Source: Achatina immaculata
Lineage: Eukaryota > Mollusca > Gastropoda > Stylommatophora > Achatinidae
Direction of reading: 5' to 3'
Assembly (NCBI GenBank): GCA_009760885.1
Contig: CM019714.1
Coordinates: 6,148,812-6,212,811, forward strand
Length of the DNA stretch: 64,000 bases
The notes under the pieces are model-generated. The model made no database searches. It was not told the DNA's origin and worked only from the letters and a program-made list of their open reading frames with translations. Positions 10,613 to 21,789 of this stretch are shown here, piece by piece (position 1 is the stretch's first letter; every line of letters begins with the position of its first letter). Both the position numbers and the translations under genes were made by a program.

Positions 10613-10919
10613 GGATGATTTGTTGTTGTCCGAGTCAGGTTTACTTCTTACATTCAGTCTTATTTTCCACTGCATCTGTACCAGACAGTAGCTTTTTGCT
10701 TAATCTTTTCTGACTTTCAGTGCTGGCTAAATGTGTGCTGAATGTAAATGATGGCTTTTTATTCAGTATAAACAGATTATAGTTTGTGGCTTTTGATTCA
10801 GTCAGTATTGATTATTATTGGCTTTTGGTTATGTGTGTACTGATTGTAGGTTGTGAATGATGGCTTTTGACTTGCAGAACTTCTGTACTGACAGCAGATT
10901 TTAGCCTTTAGACCCTGTC

Positions 10920-11660
10920 TGCGATAATTATGTTTGACTATCTGTACTGGCAGTAGATGATAGCTCTAGACCTTGTCGACAATGATTGTGTTTGACTCTA
11001 TCTGTACTGGCAGCAGATGATAGCTCTGGACCATGTCTGTAACGATTGTGTTTGACTCTATCTGTACTGGCAGCAAATGATAGCTCTAGACCATGTCTGT
11101 AATGATTGTGTTTGACTATCTGTACTGGCAGTAGATGATAGCTCATGTCTGTAATGATTGTGTTTGACTCTATCTGTACTGGCAGCAAATGATAGCTCTA
11201 GACCATGTCTGTAATGATTGTGTTTGACTATCTGTACTGGCAGCAGATGATAGCTCTAGACCATGTCTGTAATGATTGTGTTTGATTCTATCTGTACTGG
11301 CAGCAGATGATAGCTCTAGACCATGTCTGTAATGATTGTGTTTGACTCTATCTGCACTGGCAGTAGATGATAGCTCTAGACCATGTCTGTAATGATTGTG
11401 TTTGACTCTATCTGTACTTGCAGCAAATGATAGCTCTGGACCTTGTCTGTAATGATTGTGTTTGACTCTATCTGTACTTGCAGCAGATGATAGCTCTGGA
11501 CCATGTCTGTAATGATTGTTGTTTGACTATCTGTACTGGCAGCAAATGATAGCTCTGGACCATGTCTGTAATGATTGTGTTTGACTCTATCTGTACTTGC
11601 AGCAGATGATAGCTCTGGACCATGTCTGTAATGATTGTGTTTGACTCTGTACTGGCATCT
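10920..11660. repeat. 60-bp minisatellite
   Basis: About 12 copies of a unit with ATCTGTACTGGCAGCAGATG and CCATGTCTGTAATGATTGTG. Some copies are missing about 10-20 bp. The multiple-of-three length gives spurious minus-strand open frames. Confidence 0.93.
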
Positions 11661-11764
11661 CTGGACTTGGCATGACATTCCCATTTATCCTATTCTGGGA
11701 GGCCAGCATTTGCATGACATGTTTCGTTGACTGTGAGGAGAAGCTAAACAATCCATGGTTTTTG

Positions 11765-11935
11765 TAGAGCTTCATAATTTCTGACAATGATATGTGGCAC
11801 TAGTGAATTTTGTAGACCTTCGTAATTTCTGACAATGATATGTGGCACTAGTGAATTTTGTAGAGCTTCATAATTTCTGACAATGATATGTGACACTAGT
11901 GAATTTTATAGATCTTCATGATTTCTGACACTAGT
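11765..11935. repeat. 48-bp minisatellite
   Basis: Three and a half copies with TTCTGACAATGATATGTGGC. Confidence 0.85.
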
Positions 11936-12640
11936 GAGATTGGACATTTTGTAAAGGATTATGTGTTAATATTGGTTTTCTTCTATTCTTATTGTCACAT
12001 TAATTTGAAGAAGTGCCATTGTTTCAGTCTGGAAGTTGGCTATCTTGCCTGGTGAAAAGCCTTTAGAGATTACCCTCCCATTGCAACACATTTGTTGTAT
12101 ATATAAAATAATATAATAATGTATAACACCTTTTACGACTCAGGACCTATTAAAGGATATTGATATTAAGATATTATGATATTATATATATATATATTTA
12201 TTTTTTTTAAATATTGGCACATTTTTGTGCAAAATATTTGCCGTGTTTCATGTGATTGTGGTACATTGCTTTTATATTGGATGTTTTTGTTTGTGTTTAG
12301 ACATTTTAGAAAATATATACTGACCACTGATTTTCCTAAAACCAACAAATGAGACTGGAATACCTGGTCTACTGGCTGGTCAGGGGAAGGCAGCCCGTGT
12401 AGCACATGCAGTGCTTTGTTTGGTGGTAGCTTTGAAGTTTTTGAACCTTTTTTTTTGCTTGCTTTGTGTAGAGTCTACTACAGCAGTGAGTTTACATTTC
12501 ATTTTTGCTTAAAATAATCATTCTGAGCTATGCTGGTGTTGTTTTTTTTTTTGTTTCTTGTAGTCTGGTGTCTTGGTTATTCTGACACTAGCAGAGAAAT
12601 ATAGGGTGTTCACTTTTTCTTCATCATTGACATTCTGTAC
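11936..12640. other. No gene recognised
   Basis: AT-rich, with an (AT)n tract near 12185 and T runs near 12200, 12450 and 12545. No coding or transposon signature. Confidence 0.5.
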
Positions 12641-12644
12641 AGAG

Positions 12645-12765
12645 AAAGACTTGTACTTTCCACTATCTAGCACAAGAAATAAAAAAAAAGACTTGTACAT
12701 TCCACTGTCTGGCACAAGAAACAAAAAAGACTTGTACATTCCACTGTCTGGCACAAGAAACAAAA
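12645..12765. repeat. 39-bp minisatellite
   Basis: Three copies of a unit with ACTTGTACATTCCACTGTCT and GGCACAAGAAA. Confidence 0.85.
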
Positions 12766-13019
12766 TTATCTAGCACAAGGGTAACTCACAAACCCAGTGA
12801 TAGGAGAAGTCAAAGTGAAGTATATTCACTTTAATATGTAATCACTTCTCTTTCTGCTACCAAGATACAGACACCTTGTAACACTGAGAGCCATTTTAAG
12901 GTCTTTCATTTCTTTTATGCAGGAAACTCTCTACTATAGAGAGCAGAACAACACAACTCCTTCATATCATCAAAGGAATTACCCCTCCTCAGACAAGTGT
13001 TTCGGCCCTATTAAACTCC

Positions 13020-13430
13020 TGACACTCTAAGGGGGGTGGGCCACTCTGGGTCATGACTCCCAAAGGTCTTGTGAGTTGTTGCTTTTTTTTGTGCCGGGAT
13101 TGAGTTGGCACTGCACTTTTAAGTGCGTCTTTAGTGATTTTAGCCACGAAGGACTGGTGTTGGCCGCGACAAGCGAAATTATTTATGTTCTCAATGCTTG
13201 TTTCGCATACTCCACAGCCGGCATGAAGCCTTTTCTGCTGTTTCTGAAAGGCTTCTCAATGCCCTTGCTCTTGCTTGTCCCTTTATGCCCAGTTGCTTAC
13301 ATAGGTCGTATGCTGATGTTACTACAAATCCTCTCGTTCCCACTTCTACAGACATCACTTTTGCCCTGACTCCTGCCCCCTGCCTCCTGCCTCAGTTTAC
13401 CCACTATCACTCTAATTGTAGATGCTTACT
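13020..13430 (-). pseudogene. LINE C-terminal fragment (EVGxRGF type)
   Basis: The minus strand (about 13190-13360) reads SVEVGTRGFVVTSAYDLCKQ, then LGIKGQARARALRSLSETAE and KASCRLWSMR. This is the pattern of a C-terminal block I associate with invertebrate LINE polyproteins (EVGCRGF...AEKAS.WLW). It is interrupted by stops on both sides. Family is by recollection only. Confidence 0.5.
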
Positions 13431-14040
13431 TGTGTGACTGACCTTCACCTCTTGTCCTATTTTCCTTTCATTCACTGACAACCATCCCTGCGATGTAGTC
13501 AGGTTGGCATCACTGTATTTCAAATTCTTGTACATTTTGTTCTGAAATCTTCATAAGAGGATGAAGATCTTTGATATGCAAGTCTGAATATTGTCTTGGC
13601 ATCCAGAGCCTGGGGCATACAACACCAACCCTGTGACTCTGATTCTGCCAGAAGTCTCCTGAATGATCTTTTGTTTGGGGAGAATTGCAGCGGTGGGATG
13701 TCAGCTTTATTAACAAATCCCAAGACTGCACAGCTACGTTGAAATAGTTACACTCAGCGTAGAAGACCACAACCTTTGGTTGGTGGTTTGAGTCATGTGA
13801 TTATTCATGGTTCCCTCATTCAGCCATCCCCCCAGATTGTTTAAGAGATTTGACTGACAGATGACCTTCATATTCACTGGGTTAATTCAGAATGCTCAGT
13901 TACTGTTTCAGACACAAGAGATACATAGCACGATGTAGTAGAACACATCAATGTAGACATAACTGTACATGTTATTGTAAATATTTATAAATGTTATGGC
14001 TAAGTTAGCAGCCTTCATCCTTACTGGTGCTCATTTTTTT
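13431..14040. other. Unclassified degraded sequence
   Basis: Short open frames on the minus strand at 13510-13770 may be an upstream part of the same LINE, but I recognise no domain. No array. Confidence 0.35.
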
Positions 14041-14044
14041 CTCA

Positions 14045-14170
14045 AAGATTGTACTAATATTGATCAAGTGGGGAATGTACTAATATTGGTCAAGTGGGGA
14101 ATGTACTAATATTGATCAAGTGGGGAATGTACTAATATTGGTCAAGTGGGGAATGTACTAATATTGGTCA
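14045..14170. repeat. 26-bp minisatellite
   Basis: Five copies with GTACTAATATTGGTCAAGTG. Confidence 0.88.
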
Positions 14171-14434
14171 AGCAGAACTGTTTTTTTAATCTTAAATGAG
14201 AGTGAAGACTTTTAAACATGGAGGTAGGAATTTCTTTTTTATTTTTGTTGTCAAATTCCCAATTGAAAAGAGTACTTAAACTATTTTTCTTTCTTCATTT
14301 CTGTCTAGTGATGGTGGCTTTCTTCTCTCTAGTTTTTTTTGGATTATCTGTAACTACTGCCTGGATAATTGTTTTCTTTTGGGGAAGTTTTCATTATGGG
14401 TTGAGAATCTGTACATTTTATACTTTTTTTTTTT
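14171..14434. other. No gene recognised
   Basis: T-rich sequence. The plus-strand open frame here is hydrophobic only because of poly-T composition; it has no family signature. Confidence 0.5.
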
Positions 14435-14570
14435 TTTTAAATGGCCTGCAGTTTGTTGCTAAGGAATATATATTGAAAACTTTTTTACAGCCTGCAGTTT
14501 GTTGGTAAGGAATATATCTATATTGAAAACTTTTTTACAGCCTGCAGTTTGCTGCTAAGGAATGTATTTT
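14435..14570. repeat. ~46-bp repeat, 3 copies
   Basis: The unit contains GCCTGCAGTTTGTTGCTAAG and TATTGAAAACTTTTTTACA. Confidence 0.75.
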
Positions 14571-14821
14571 CTTGAATTTTTAAAAGAAAAAGTGGGCTGC
14601 GTTTTGATGGATTTCATTTGAGTTTCCAGAGACAAGTTGTGCTCAGATTATCTAGTGATGAGAAAGAGATTTTGGTTGCAGGTCTTTTGTTGGTCTACAC
14701 TAGTCTTTGTTTTGCTGTTGTATATCCACAATCTGGTGTGGCTGGATTGGTAATAATGGTTCCATTTGTTGTTTTTTTTTCACATTTTTAAGCCGAAGTG
14801 GAAGTCATTGCAGGAAGAAGA

Positions 14822-14985
14822 AAAGTCATATTTACAAGAATCTGGTCACATGTAAATAAGTCATATTTACAAGAATCTGGTCACAATGTAAATAAGTCAT
14901 ATTTACAAGAATCTGGTCACAATGTAAATAAGTCATATTTACAAGAATCTGGTCACAATGTAAATAAGTCATATTTACATAAGGG
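14822..14985. repeat. 36-bp minisatellite
   Basis: Four and a half copies with GTCATATTTACAAGAATCTG. The core GTCATATTTACAAGAA is shared with the array at 15.66 kb. Confidence 0.9.
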
Positions 14986-15104
14986 TCCCTGCGGTAATAA
15001 CCCAGCTCTGGCCACAGGAAGCTGTACTGGAAGATAAACTTTGGGGCATAAAGACTGTACAGTTCATCCAGACTGTAAATATAGATGCCCGAGGGTAGAA
15101 CTGT

Positions 15105-15580
15105 GGAGCACAGTCTGAGACTAGAACTGTGGGGCAGTCCATAGCTAGAACCAATGAGCACAGTCCGAGGCTAGAACCATGGAGCACAGTCTGTGGCTAG
15201 AACCGTGGATTACAGTCTGTGGCTAGCTAGAACCATTGAGTGCAGTCTTTGGCTAGAACCATGGAGCACAGTCTGTGGCTAGCTAGAACCATTGACTGCA
15301 GTCTGTGGCTAGCTAGAACCATTGAGTGCAGTCTGTGGCTAGCTAGAACCATTGAGTGCAGTCTGTGGCTAGCTAGAACCATTGAGTGCAGTCTGTGGCT
15401 AGCTAGACCCATGGAACACAGTCTGTGGCTAGAACCATGGAGCACAGTCTGTGGCTAGCTAGAACCATTGACTGCAGTCTGTGGCTAGCTAGAACCATTG
15501 AGTGCAGTCTGTGGCTAGCTAGACCCATGGAACACAGTCTGTGGCTAGAACCATGGAGCAGTCTGTGGCTAGCTAGCAAA
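15105..15580. repeat. 30-bp minisatellite
   Basis: About 15 copies of a unit with GCAGTCTGTGGCTAGCTAGA. Some lack a GCTA duplication, giving 26-bp variants. A multi-unit block repeats within the array. Confidence 0.9.
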
Positions 15581-15659
15581 GCACAGAAGAAGAATCTGGT
15601 CTGCCATGAGAATGGTCATATTTAAATAGCCAGTGAGTGTGGTTTATAAGAAGCTGCTC

Positions 15660-16175
15660 TGTGTTGTGAGGAGAGTCATGTGTACAAGAAAGCTGATCCG
15701 TGTTGCCAGGATAATATTTACAAGAAAGCTGATCCGTGTTGCCAGGATAATATTTACAAGAAAGCTGATCCGTGTTGCCAGGATAATATTTACAAGAAAG
15801 CTGATCCATGTTACCAGGATAGTCATATTTACAAGAAAGTTGATCCATGTTGTCAGGATAATCATATTTACAAGAAAGTTGATCTGTGTTGCCAGGATAA
15901 TCATATTTACAAGAAGGCTGATCCATGTTGCCAGGATAATCATATTTACAAGAAGGCTGATCCATGTTGCCAGGATAATCATATTTACAAGAAGGCTGAT
16001 CCATGTTGCCAGGATAATCATATTTACAAGAAGGCTGATCCATGTTGTCAGGATAATCATATTTACAAGAAAGCTGATCCATGTTGCCAGGATAATCATA
16101 TTTACAAGAAAGCTGATCCGTGTTGCCAGGATAATCATACTTATAAGAAAGCTGATCTATATTGTGAGGAAAGTT
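15660..16175. repeat. 36/39-bp minisatellite
   Basis: About 13 copies of a unit with ATCATATTTACAAGAA and GCTGATCCATGTTGCCAGGA. The first copies lack three bases. Open in five or six frames, so several spurious proteins up to 213 aa arise. Confidence 0.92.
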
Positions 16176-16973
16176 GCTACCAGTAAAATTTGTTATACTG
16201 AAGCAGGAGGGCATGTTTTTTGTTTGTTTTTTTTTTATGCAGATTTTTTTCTGGCTTTTTTATTCTAACCTGACAGTCTAAGTTCAGATATAGGGCAGTC
16301 AGTCAAGCAGAGCAGTGTTGCCTGAGCAAAAGTATCCTCTCAGCTGCCCACAGACACTGAAATCCTTCTGTTTCTGAGCATGCAACGATCAGAAGTGAGA
16401 ATACAGGGCAATATGGAACACATGTTTTAAAGTAGGGAATGTTTAGGCATTCTGACTGAAGTAATTCTGTTGCCCTGGATCACATCCTTAAAATACAGGA
16501 CTAACCCATTTCATATGGGATGGTTGGTCACTTATGATGAATGATGTGGCCATAGTTTTTTTCTTTCCCTAATTGTAGAAGTCAGAATTTGAATAACTAG
16601 ATTTTTTTTTTTTATCTTTGGTTCTCCATGTTTAAAATTGTTGTTTTAGCAAATGCTGGATCAAAAGCATTTTGTGCTGTTGCTTGATTTGTGCGTATTT
16701 TATATTGATTAGAAAAATAAAAAGTTGAAAATTCCAGCTCACTGTCACATGACTGAAATCTGAAATATTTTGTCTGTCTTTGGTAGGCGAAGGGTGCTGA
16801 ATTGTAGAGATTACCAAATGTGACTTACATGAGGAAAAGAAAAACTAAAGGTATCCTTGTGTAAGTGTTTCATTATATGGTGCTGAAATCTAAAGGTCAC
16901 TTGAATAAGTGTCTCATTATTATAATCAGGGGAAGCAACTGGGTGAAAGAGCTTATAAATTTTGTTCTCTTTA
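16176..16973. other. No gene recognised
   Basis: AT-rich, T runs near 16225 and 16600. No domain, array or RNA gene seen. Confidence 0.5.
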
Positions 16974-18600
16974 CATCCTTCCCGTGCTGTTAAACGTCAC
17001 ATAGGACTTGCATGGTAGTTCACCAAGTTTTCGTTTTCAGTGAGCTTTTCAACCTCATTAAGGATTTTATGCCTATTAATTTGGCCTCTCTTAATAATGT
17101 CCTCTTTAGAGTTTCATGTGCCCAACCTTTTTTTTTTTTCTTGGCCTGTTGTGTTCCACTTGATAGCTTGTTTGGGATCCTCTGATTGTTTCTTCTCATC
17201 ACATGACTGATATGTGTCCATTTCCTTTTTCTGAGACAAGTATTTTCCTTAGACATTTGTTTTGAAACGAGTCTAAATTTGTCATTTATTTCTTTAGTTT
17301 TCCAGCTTTCGCATGTATAAATGAGGGTGGATATTGCATTTGAATTGAATAGCCTGGTTTTTGTGCTTATAACTTTAGAGTGCTGTATTTCTCAAGATTC
17401 TTGAAGGTCAATGCTGCTTTTGCAATTCTAACTCTTCCTTTCTGGTGTCACCATCCAGGTTTAGGTATCTGCTGAGATATGCAGATTGGTTTACTTCTTC
17501 AATGGCTCTCTCTCTCTCTCTCTCTGAACCTTAAGTGCCCAGGGCACATGGGGCTTCCGCAAGGGTTTTCCACAAATGCCTGTCCTTCGCCTTTTTTTCT
17601 GCTCTTGCCCAGGTGAACCCTCTATTGCTCAACATCCTTTCTGTTGTTCTTCTCCATGTCTCTTTTGGTCTACCCTTACTTCTGTTCCCCTGTGGTGTCC
17701 ATCTTAGTGCTATTTTTGGTAGTGAGTTGTCAGTCATTCGGAACACATGTCCCAACCATCGCCAGCGTCTTTCCTCAATAATTGTTGTCAGTGGCTTCAT
17801 CTGCATTTCTGCCAATAAGATGTTATTTCTTATGGTGTATGGCCAAAATATTTTTCTAATTCTCTTCAATGGCTGCTCCTACGTATATTTTTCCTTCTTG
17901 ATTAATGAGAAGTTTCATTGTTTTTTTTTTCTCACATTGAATTCACATTGTCACTGATATGAATTATATCATCTGCAAAATCAAGATATTCCAGTTGATT
18001 AATGCCCGTTTTATCTGTGCAACATTTCTTCATTATGAAAAAGTCCTTGGCAATCCCAAAATGCAAGAGAGATAATATACATCTTTGTTTCATGCCTGTT
18101 TCAATCTGGAATCATTTACTCATCCCTTCTGTTTTGGCCACACACACATATCCATTGTAGATGTCTCGAATGATGTTGACAGTTTTAGATGGTATTCCAC
18201 ATGGACTTAAAATCCTCCACAATGAATCTCTGTGTATGCTATCAAATGCCTTTTAAAGTCTATGAAGTTCAGTATTAATGGTTTCTGCTTTTCAATATAT
18301 TCTTCAAGTATTATTCTTAGAGTAAAGATTTGGTCGAGATAGCTTCTCTCTTTTTGAAATCCTGCCTGTTCTCTCATTGCAGCATCCACTATATCTTGAA
18401 TTCTATTCAGAATAACTTTGCAAAAAGGTTACTTCTCTCCAATTATTGCAGTCACTAAGGTTGCCTTTTTTTTTTTTTAGTGGGTATTTTACCAATTCTT
18501 TTTTTCCCATTTAGAAGGGAGCTTTTCTTCTTTCCAAACTTTATTAAACATTCTCTGTAGCAGGCTAATGTTGTCACTGTTTATAGCTTTTTGCTGCTAC
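16974..18600 (-). pseudogene. LINE family C copy 1, interrupted by LINE A
   Basis: Fragments of a reverse transcriptase ORF on the minus strand, heavily frameshifted: EQAGFQKERSYLDQIFTLR near 18380, and a C-terminal part homologous to the copy at 26.0-26.97 kb. A 5'-truncated LINE A sits inside it (17509-17864). Confidence 0.7.
17509..17864 (-). pseudogene. LINE family A copy 2, nested in LINE C
   Basis: The minus strand encodes only the LINE-A C-terminus ([12 protein letters not shown] ... [15 protein letters not shown]). The 3' end carries a GA-repeat tail (TC run on plus, about 17507-17525). It is flanked by the 12-bp direct repeat TCTTCAATGGCT on each side. Confidence 0.88.
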
Positions 18601-19027
18601 ATTTGACATAATTATACCTACTCCTGCTTGCTATTTCCCATCGTCTCTGCCTGATGTATTAACTTACGGCTTTTGCCATTCTTTTCCCTGCTTCTGGCCA
18701 TTGCATTTCGCCAATTCCCAGTACATCTAGGTGATATCTTTACACTTCTCGGATTGCTTGAGCAGTTTCTGATGGTGCTGCCAGTGTTCTTATATTCCAG
18801 AATCCAACCTCTGTCACGTATATGGGGCTGACGAATGCATTCTTTCAGTCTTCGGAGTTGATATCCCTGATGTGTCCCCCTTGGCTCAGTTGGTTTTGTT
18901 GCAAGTTTCCATAACAATTCCTTTTTTCCCCATCTAGAGTCGCCTCTAAGCGGGTCCCAAGATGAGGTTGTTAGCCTTAAGTCCAGCTCCTGGTTCAGAA
19001 TATGTGACGGATCAAGTGACATCCCGC
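18601..19027 (-). pseudogene. LINE 5' part: APE-type endonuclease start
   Basis: The minus strand near 18690-18800 reads GFWNIRTLAAPSETAQAI and YHLDVLGIGEMQWPEAG, the usual start of an apurinic-type endonuclease in LINEs (WNVRTL...LDVLGISE). A stop codon separates the two blocks. Upstream to 19027 is probable LINE leader. It joins the reverse transcriptase remnant of LINE C with most of the ORF missing, so an internal deletion is likely. Confidence 0.65.
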
Positions 19028-19534
19028 TGAATTTTGCATTAAAAAACGTCCACCATTTTGCACATCACCTGGAAGTCCCAACTTCTCACAGAGTGGAAAT
19101 TTTATCATTTTCAAATTGAGAACTGTCAAAGTCCTGTAACACACACTGTAACAATCATGCATCCGTTTCTAGTTTTACACCAACACTTCACAAACATTCT
19201 GACAATCTCTTTATGCTGGACAAGTTTTAATAATTAACAGTCTACATTTTATTAACATTTTGATCATCAAATATTCTTATATGGGACAGTTTTTAATTAC
19301 AGACAATCTACATTTTATTAACATTCTGGCAATCAATATATTCTCATAATGTGGGACAAGTTTTATGAACATTCTCACATCCAGAAACAAACAAAAAAAC
19401 ACAATAGTTTCATCTAACATAGTTCTTGTTTTCTGACAAGCTAAAGAACACAATAGTTTTATCTTTGAAGGAGGAAAACCTAATAACCAGATAAAAAATT
19501 GATATAATCTACAAATGTATAGTAAACTCTATAC
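19028..19534. other. No gene recognised; short imperfect repeats
   Basis: Contains two or three loose copies of a block with ATCTACATTTTATTAACATT (about 19220-19370). No coding signal. Confidence 0.5.
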
Positions 19535-19710
19535 AACTACAGGGTACTTGCAACATTCTGTACAAACAACCACAGGGTACTTGCAACATTCTATATAAAC
19601 AAACCACAGAGTACTTGCAACAATTCTATACAAACAACCACATGGTACTTGCAACATTCTGTACAAACCACAGGGTACTTGCAACATTCTATACAAACAA
19701 CTACTGAACA
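19535..19710. repeat. ~33-bp minisatellite
   Basis: Five copies of a unit with GGGTACTTGCAACATTCTAT and ACAAACAACCACA. Confidence 0.88.
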
Positions 19711-20056
19711 TATATAATATACACACAGCACTGCACAATCAACAACAGATCATGCACAAGCTCCAAACTATATTTTTGATTCTTGCAAAGATGTGGTAAA
19801 AGATGTTTAACAAACCAAGAAAAGCTGAGATAGTTGAGAAGCTAAGTGGAGATTGTGTGGGAGGAGACAATAGAGAATGTACGAGAGGAGACAACAGAGA
19901 ATGTAAACATTTACAAATAATGAAGGATACATGTGGAGAAGGTTATGTAATACTGATAAGAAACAAATGTAATGCTGAATTGTGATTATGAGATTCTTAT
20001 GTTGTTAGAAGATTTACTTTCTCTATTATAAGTGGAATCATTTCTGATTTTATTAT
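19711..20056. other. No gene recognised
   Basis: Contains a short duplicated GAGGAGACAA(C/T)AGAGAATGTA motif near 19860-19905, and at its right end a unit (TTATAAGTGGAATCATTTCT) that recurs at 21460-21550. Confidence 0.5.
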
Positions 20057-21455
20057 CAATCAAGTGCCATGCCGCGTGGCATAGGCGATCATTTCTCTCC
20101 ACAATTCCCTGTCTTCAGACTTATGAGATCCGCCTGTGACTTTTTTTCCTAGCCACACTGACAGCCCATCCAGTAACTTCTCTCTCTGTCTTCATCTGCT
20201 CTTCTTCCCTCAATTTTTCCAGTTGCCACAGTGTGTTCCAGTTTTCCTCATCTCAGAAAATGTCCTACAAATCTCGCTTGTCTGCCTCTGATCTTTGCTG
20301 TAATTTGCCTTTTAACCTCTCTTAAGACTTCTTCATTGGTTCTCTCAGCTGTCCATGGCACCTTCAACATCCTCCGTATGACCCACATTTCCATGGCCTC
20401 CATTTCTCACTGTACTCTTTTATTCATGGACCATGCTTCACATCCATAAAATAAAACTGACTCGATGTAACATTTAAGTACTCGGATGTTTCCACTGATA
20501 TGGATCTGTCGCACAAGATGTTTCTCATTTTCTGGAAAGTTGACTTGGCCTGAGCACATCTGTTTTTTATTTCGTTGTGACATTTCCCATCAGCTGTTTA
20601 ACTGTTTCTAAGTACGTGAATCTATCAACTTGTTTCAGTTCTGTGCCATCGATGGTAATGCTACATTTTGGTGGTATTATTTTCTTTGAGATGACCATCA
20701 CTTCAGTCTTCTTTTTGTTCAGGCTGAGACCTTTACTTTTACTTTCACAAACCACGATGTCCAGAAGAGCCTGTAGCTCCCCTTCGCTTTTAGAAATCAG
20801 AACTGTGTCGTCTGCTTATTGTTAAGGTTGTACCCGCCAATTGATATTCCTGGCAAGCTCTCTATATTTCTCATTATGTTTTCGCTGTACAAGGAGAAGA
20901 AGTCAGGAGATAGAACACATCCTTGTCTCACTCCCAATTTCATGTCTTGGAATGCTCCTATTTGGTTCTCAACTTTCATTGCTGATTGCTACCAATATAT
21001 GTTTTTGATGAGTTTCAAATCTTTCCCTCTACATTGATGTCTTCCAGCACTCTTATAATTTCTGTGTGTCTCACTTTATCAAATGCTTTACAGTAGTCTA
21101 TGAAGCATAAGTATAGGTCCGTCTTTACTTCTATTGATCTCTCCATCAATGTTCTCAATATATATATATGTGGCATTACTTATGCCTTCTCCTTCAATGA
21201 AGCTGCACTGCTCTTCAGCGATTTCTAGTTTTATTTGCACTGACTCTTCTCATGAAAATACGAAGTAGGATTTTGGTAACGTGGCTCATAAGACTAATGG
21301 CTCGATGGTCTTCACATTCAACTGCGCCTTGCTTCTTTGGTAGGGCAATGAAAACTGATTGCAAAAGGTCTGATGGGACATAATTACTGTTATAGATGTC
21401 ATTCCACAATCTGGTAATTATTTCTATGCCAAGCTCTCCTAATGATTTCATTATA
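20057..21455 (-). pseudogene. LINE family D, decayed reverse transcriptase
   Basis: The minus strand carries, in order, SLGELGIEIITRLWNDIY, FIALPKKQGAVECEDHRAIS, LGVRQGCVLSP, an (A)DD box region (TDDTVLISKSE after allowing a frameshift), and LSLNKKKTEVMVISKK. Many frameshifts. It is flanked on both sides by copies of a unit with AAGTGGAATCATTTCTGATT. Confidence 0.8.
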
Positions 21456-21789
21456 TTTTATTTATAAGTGGAATCATTTCTGATTTCATTATACTTTCTC
21501 TATTATAAGTGAAATCATTTCTGATTTCATTACAACTTTCTATTATAAGTGAAATAATTTCTTTCTCTACTGATGGTCTGGTATAGGCAGAGAACTCATG
21601 TTCCCAGTGATAAATCTATTTAACATTACTGATAATAAAACATTAGAGAAGGTCAAGGTTTCTCCATTGTAAAAGAAGGGCAATTCTAACAGCAAACCTT
21701 GTCATCATTTCTCTGTTACTAAAAAGTGTTGAGACAAGCAGCTCTAGTCCTTCTAACAGCCTGACACAACCAGACTTCTGGCCAAGATC
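21456..21789. other. Short repeat then unannotated sequence
   Basis: Starts with three copies of a unit with CTATTATAAGTGAAATCATT (to about 21560). The remainder has no recognisable feature. Confidence 0.55.

Noticed and set aside
15573..16268. Five overlapping frames of 164-213 codons
   Set aside because: All arise from a 36/39-bp array without stop codons on either strand.
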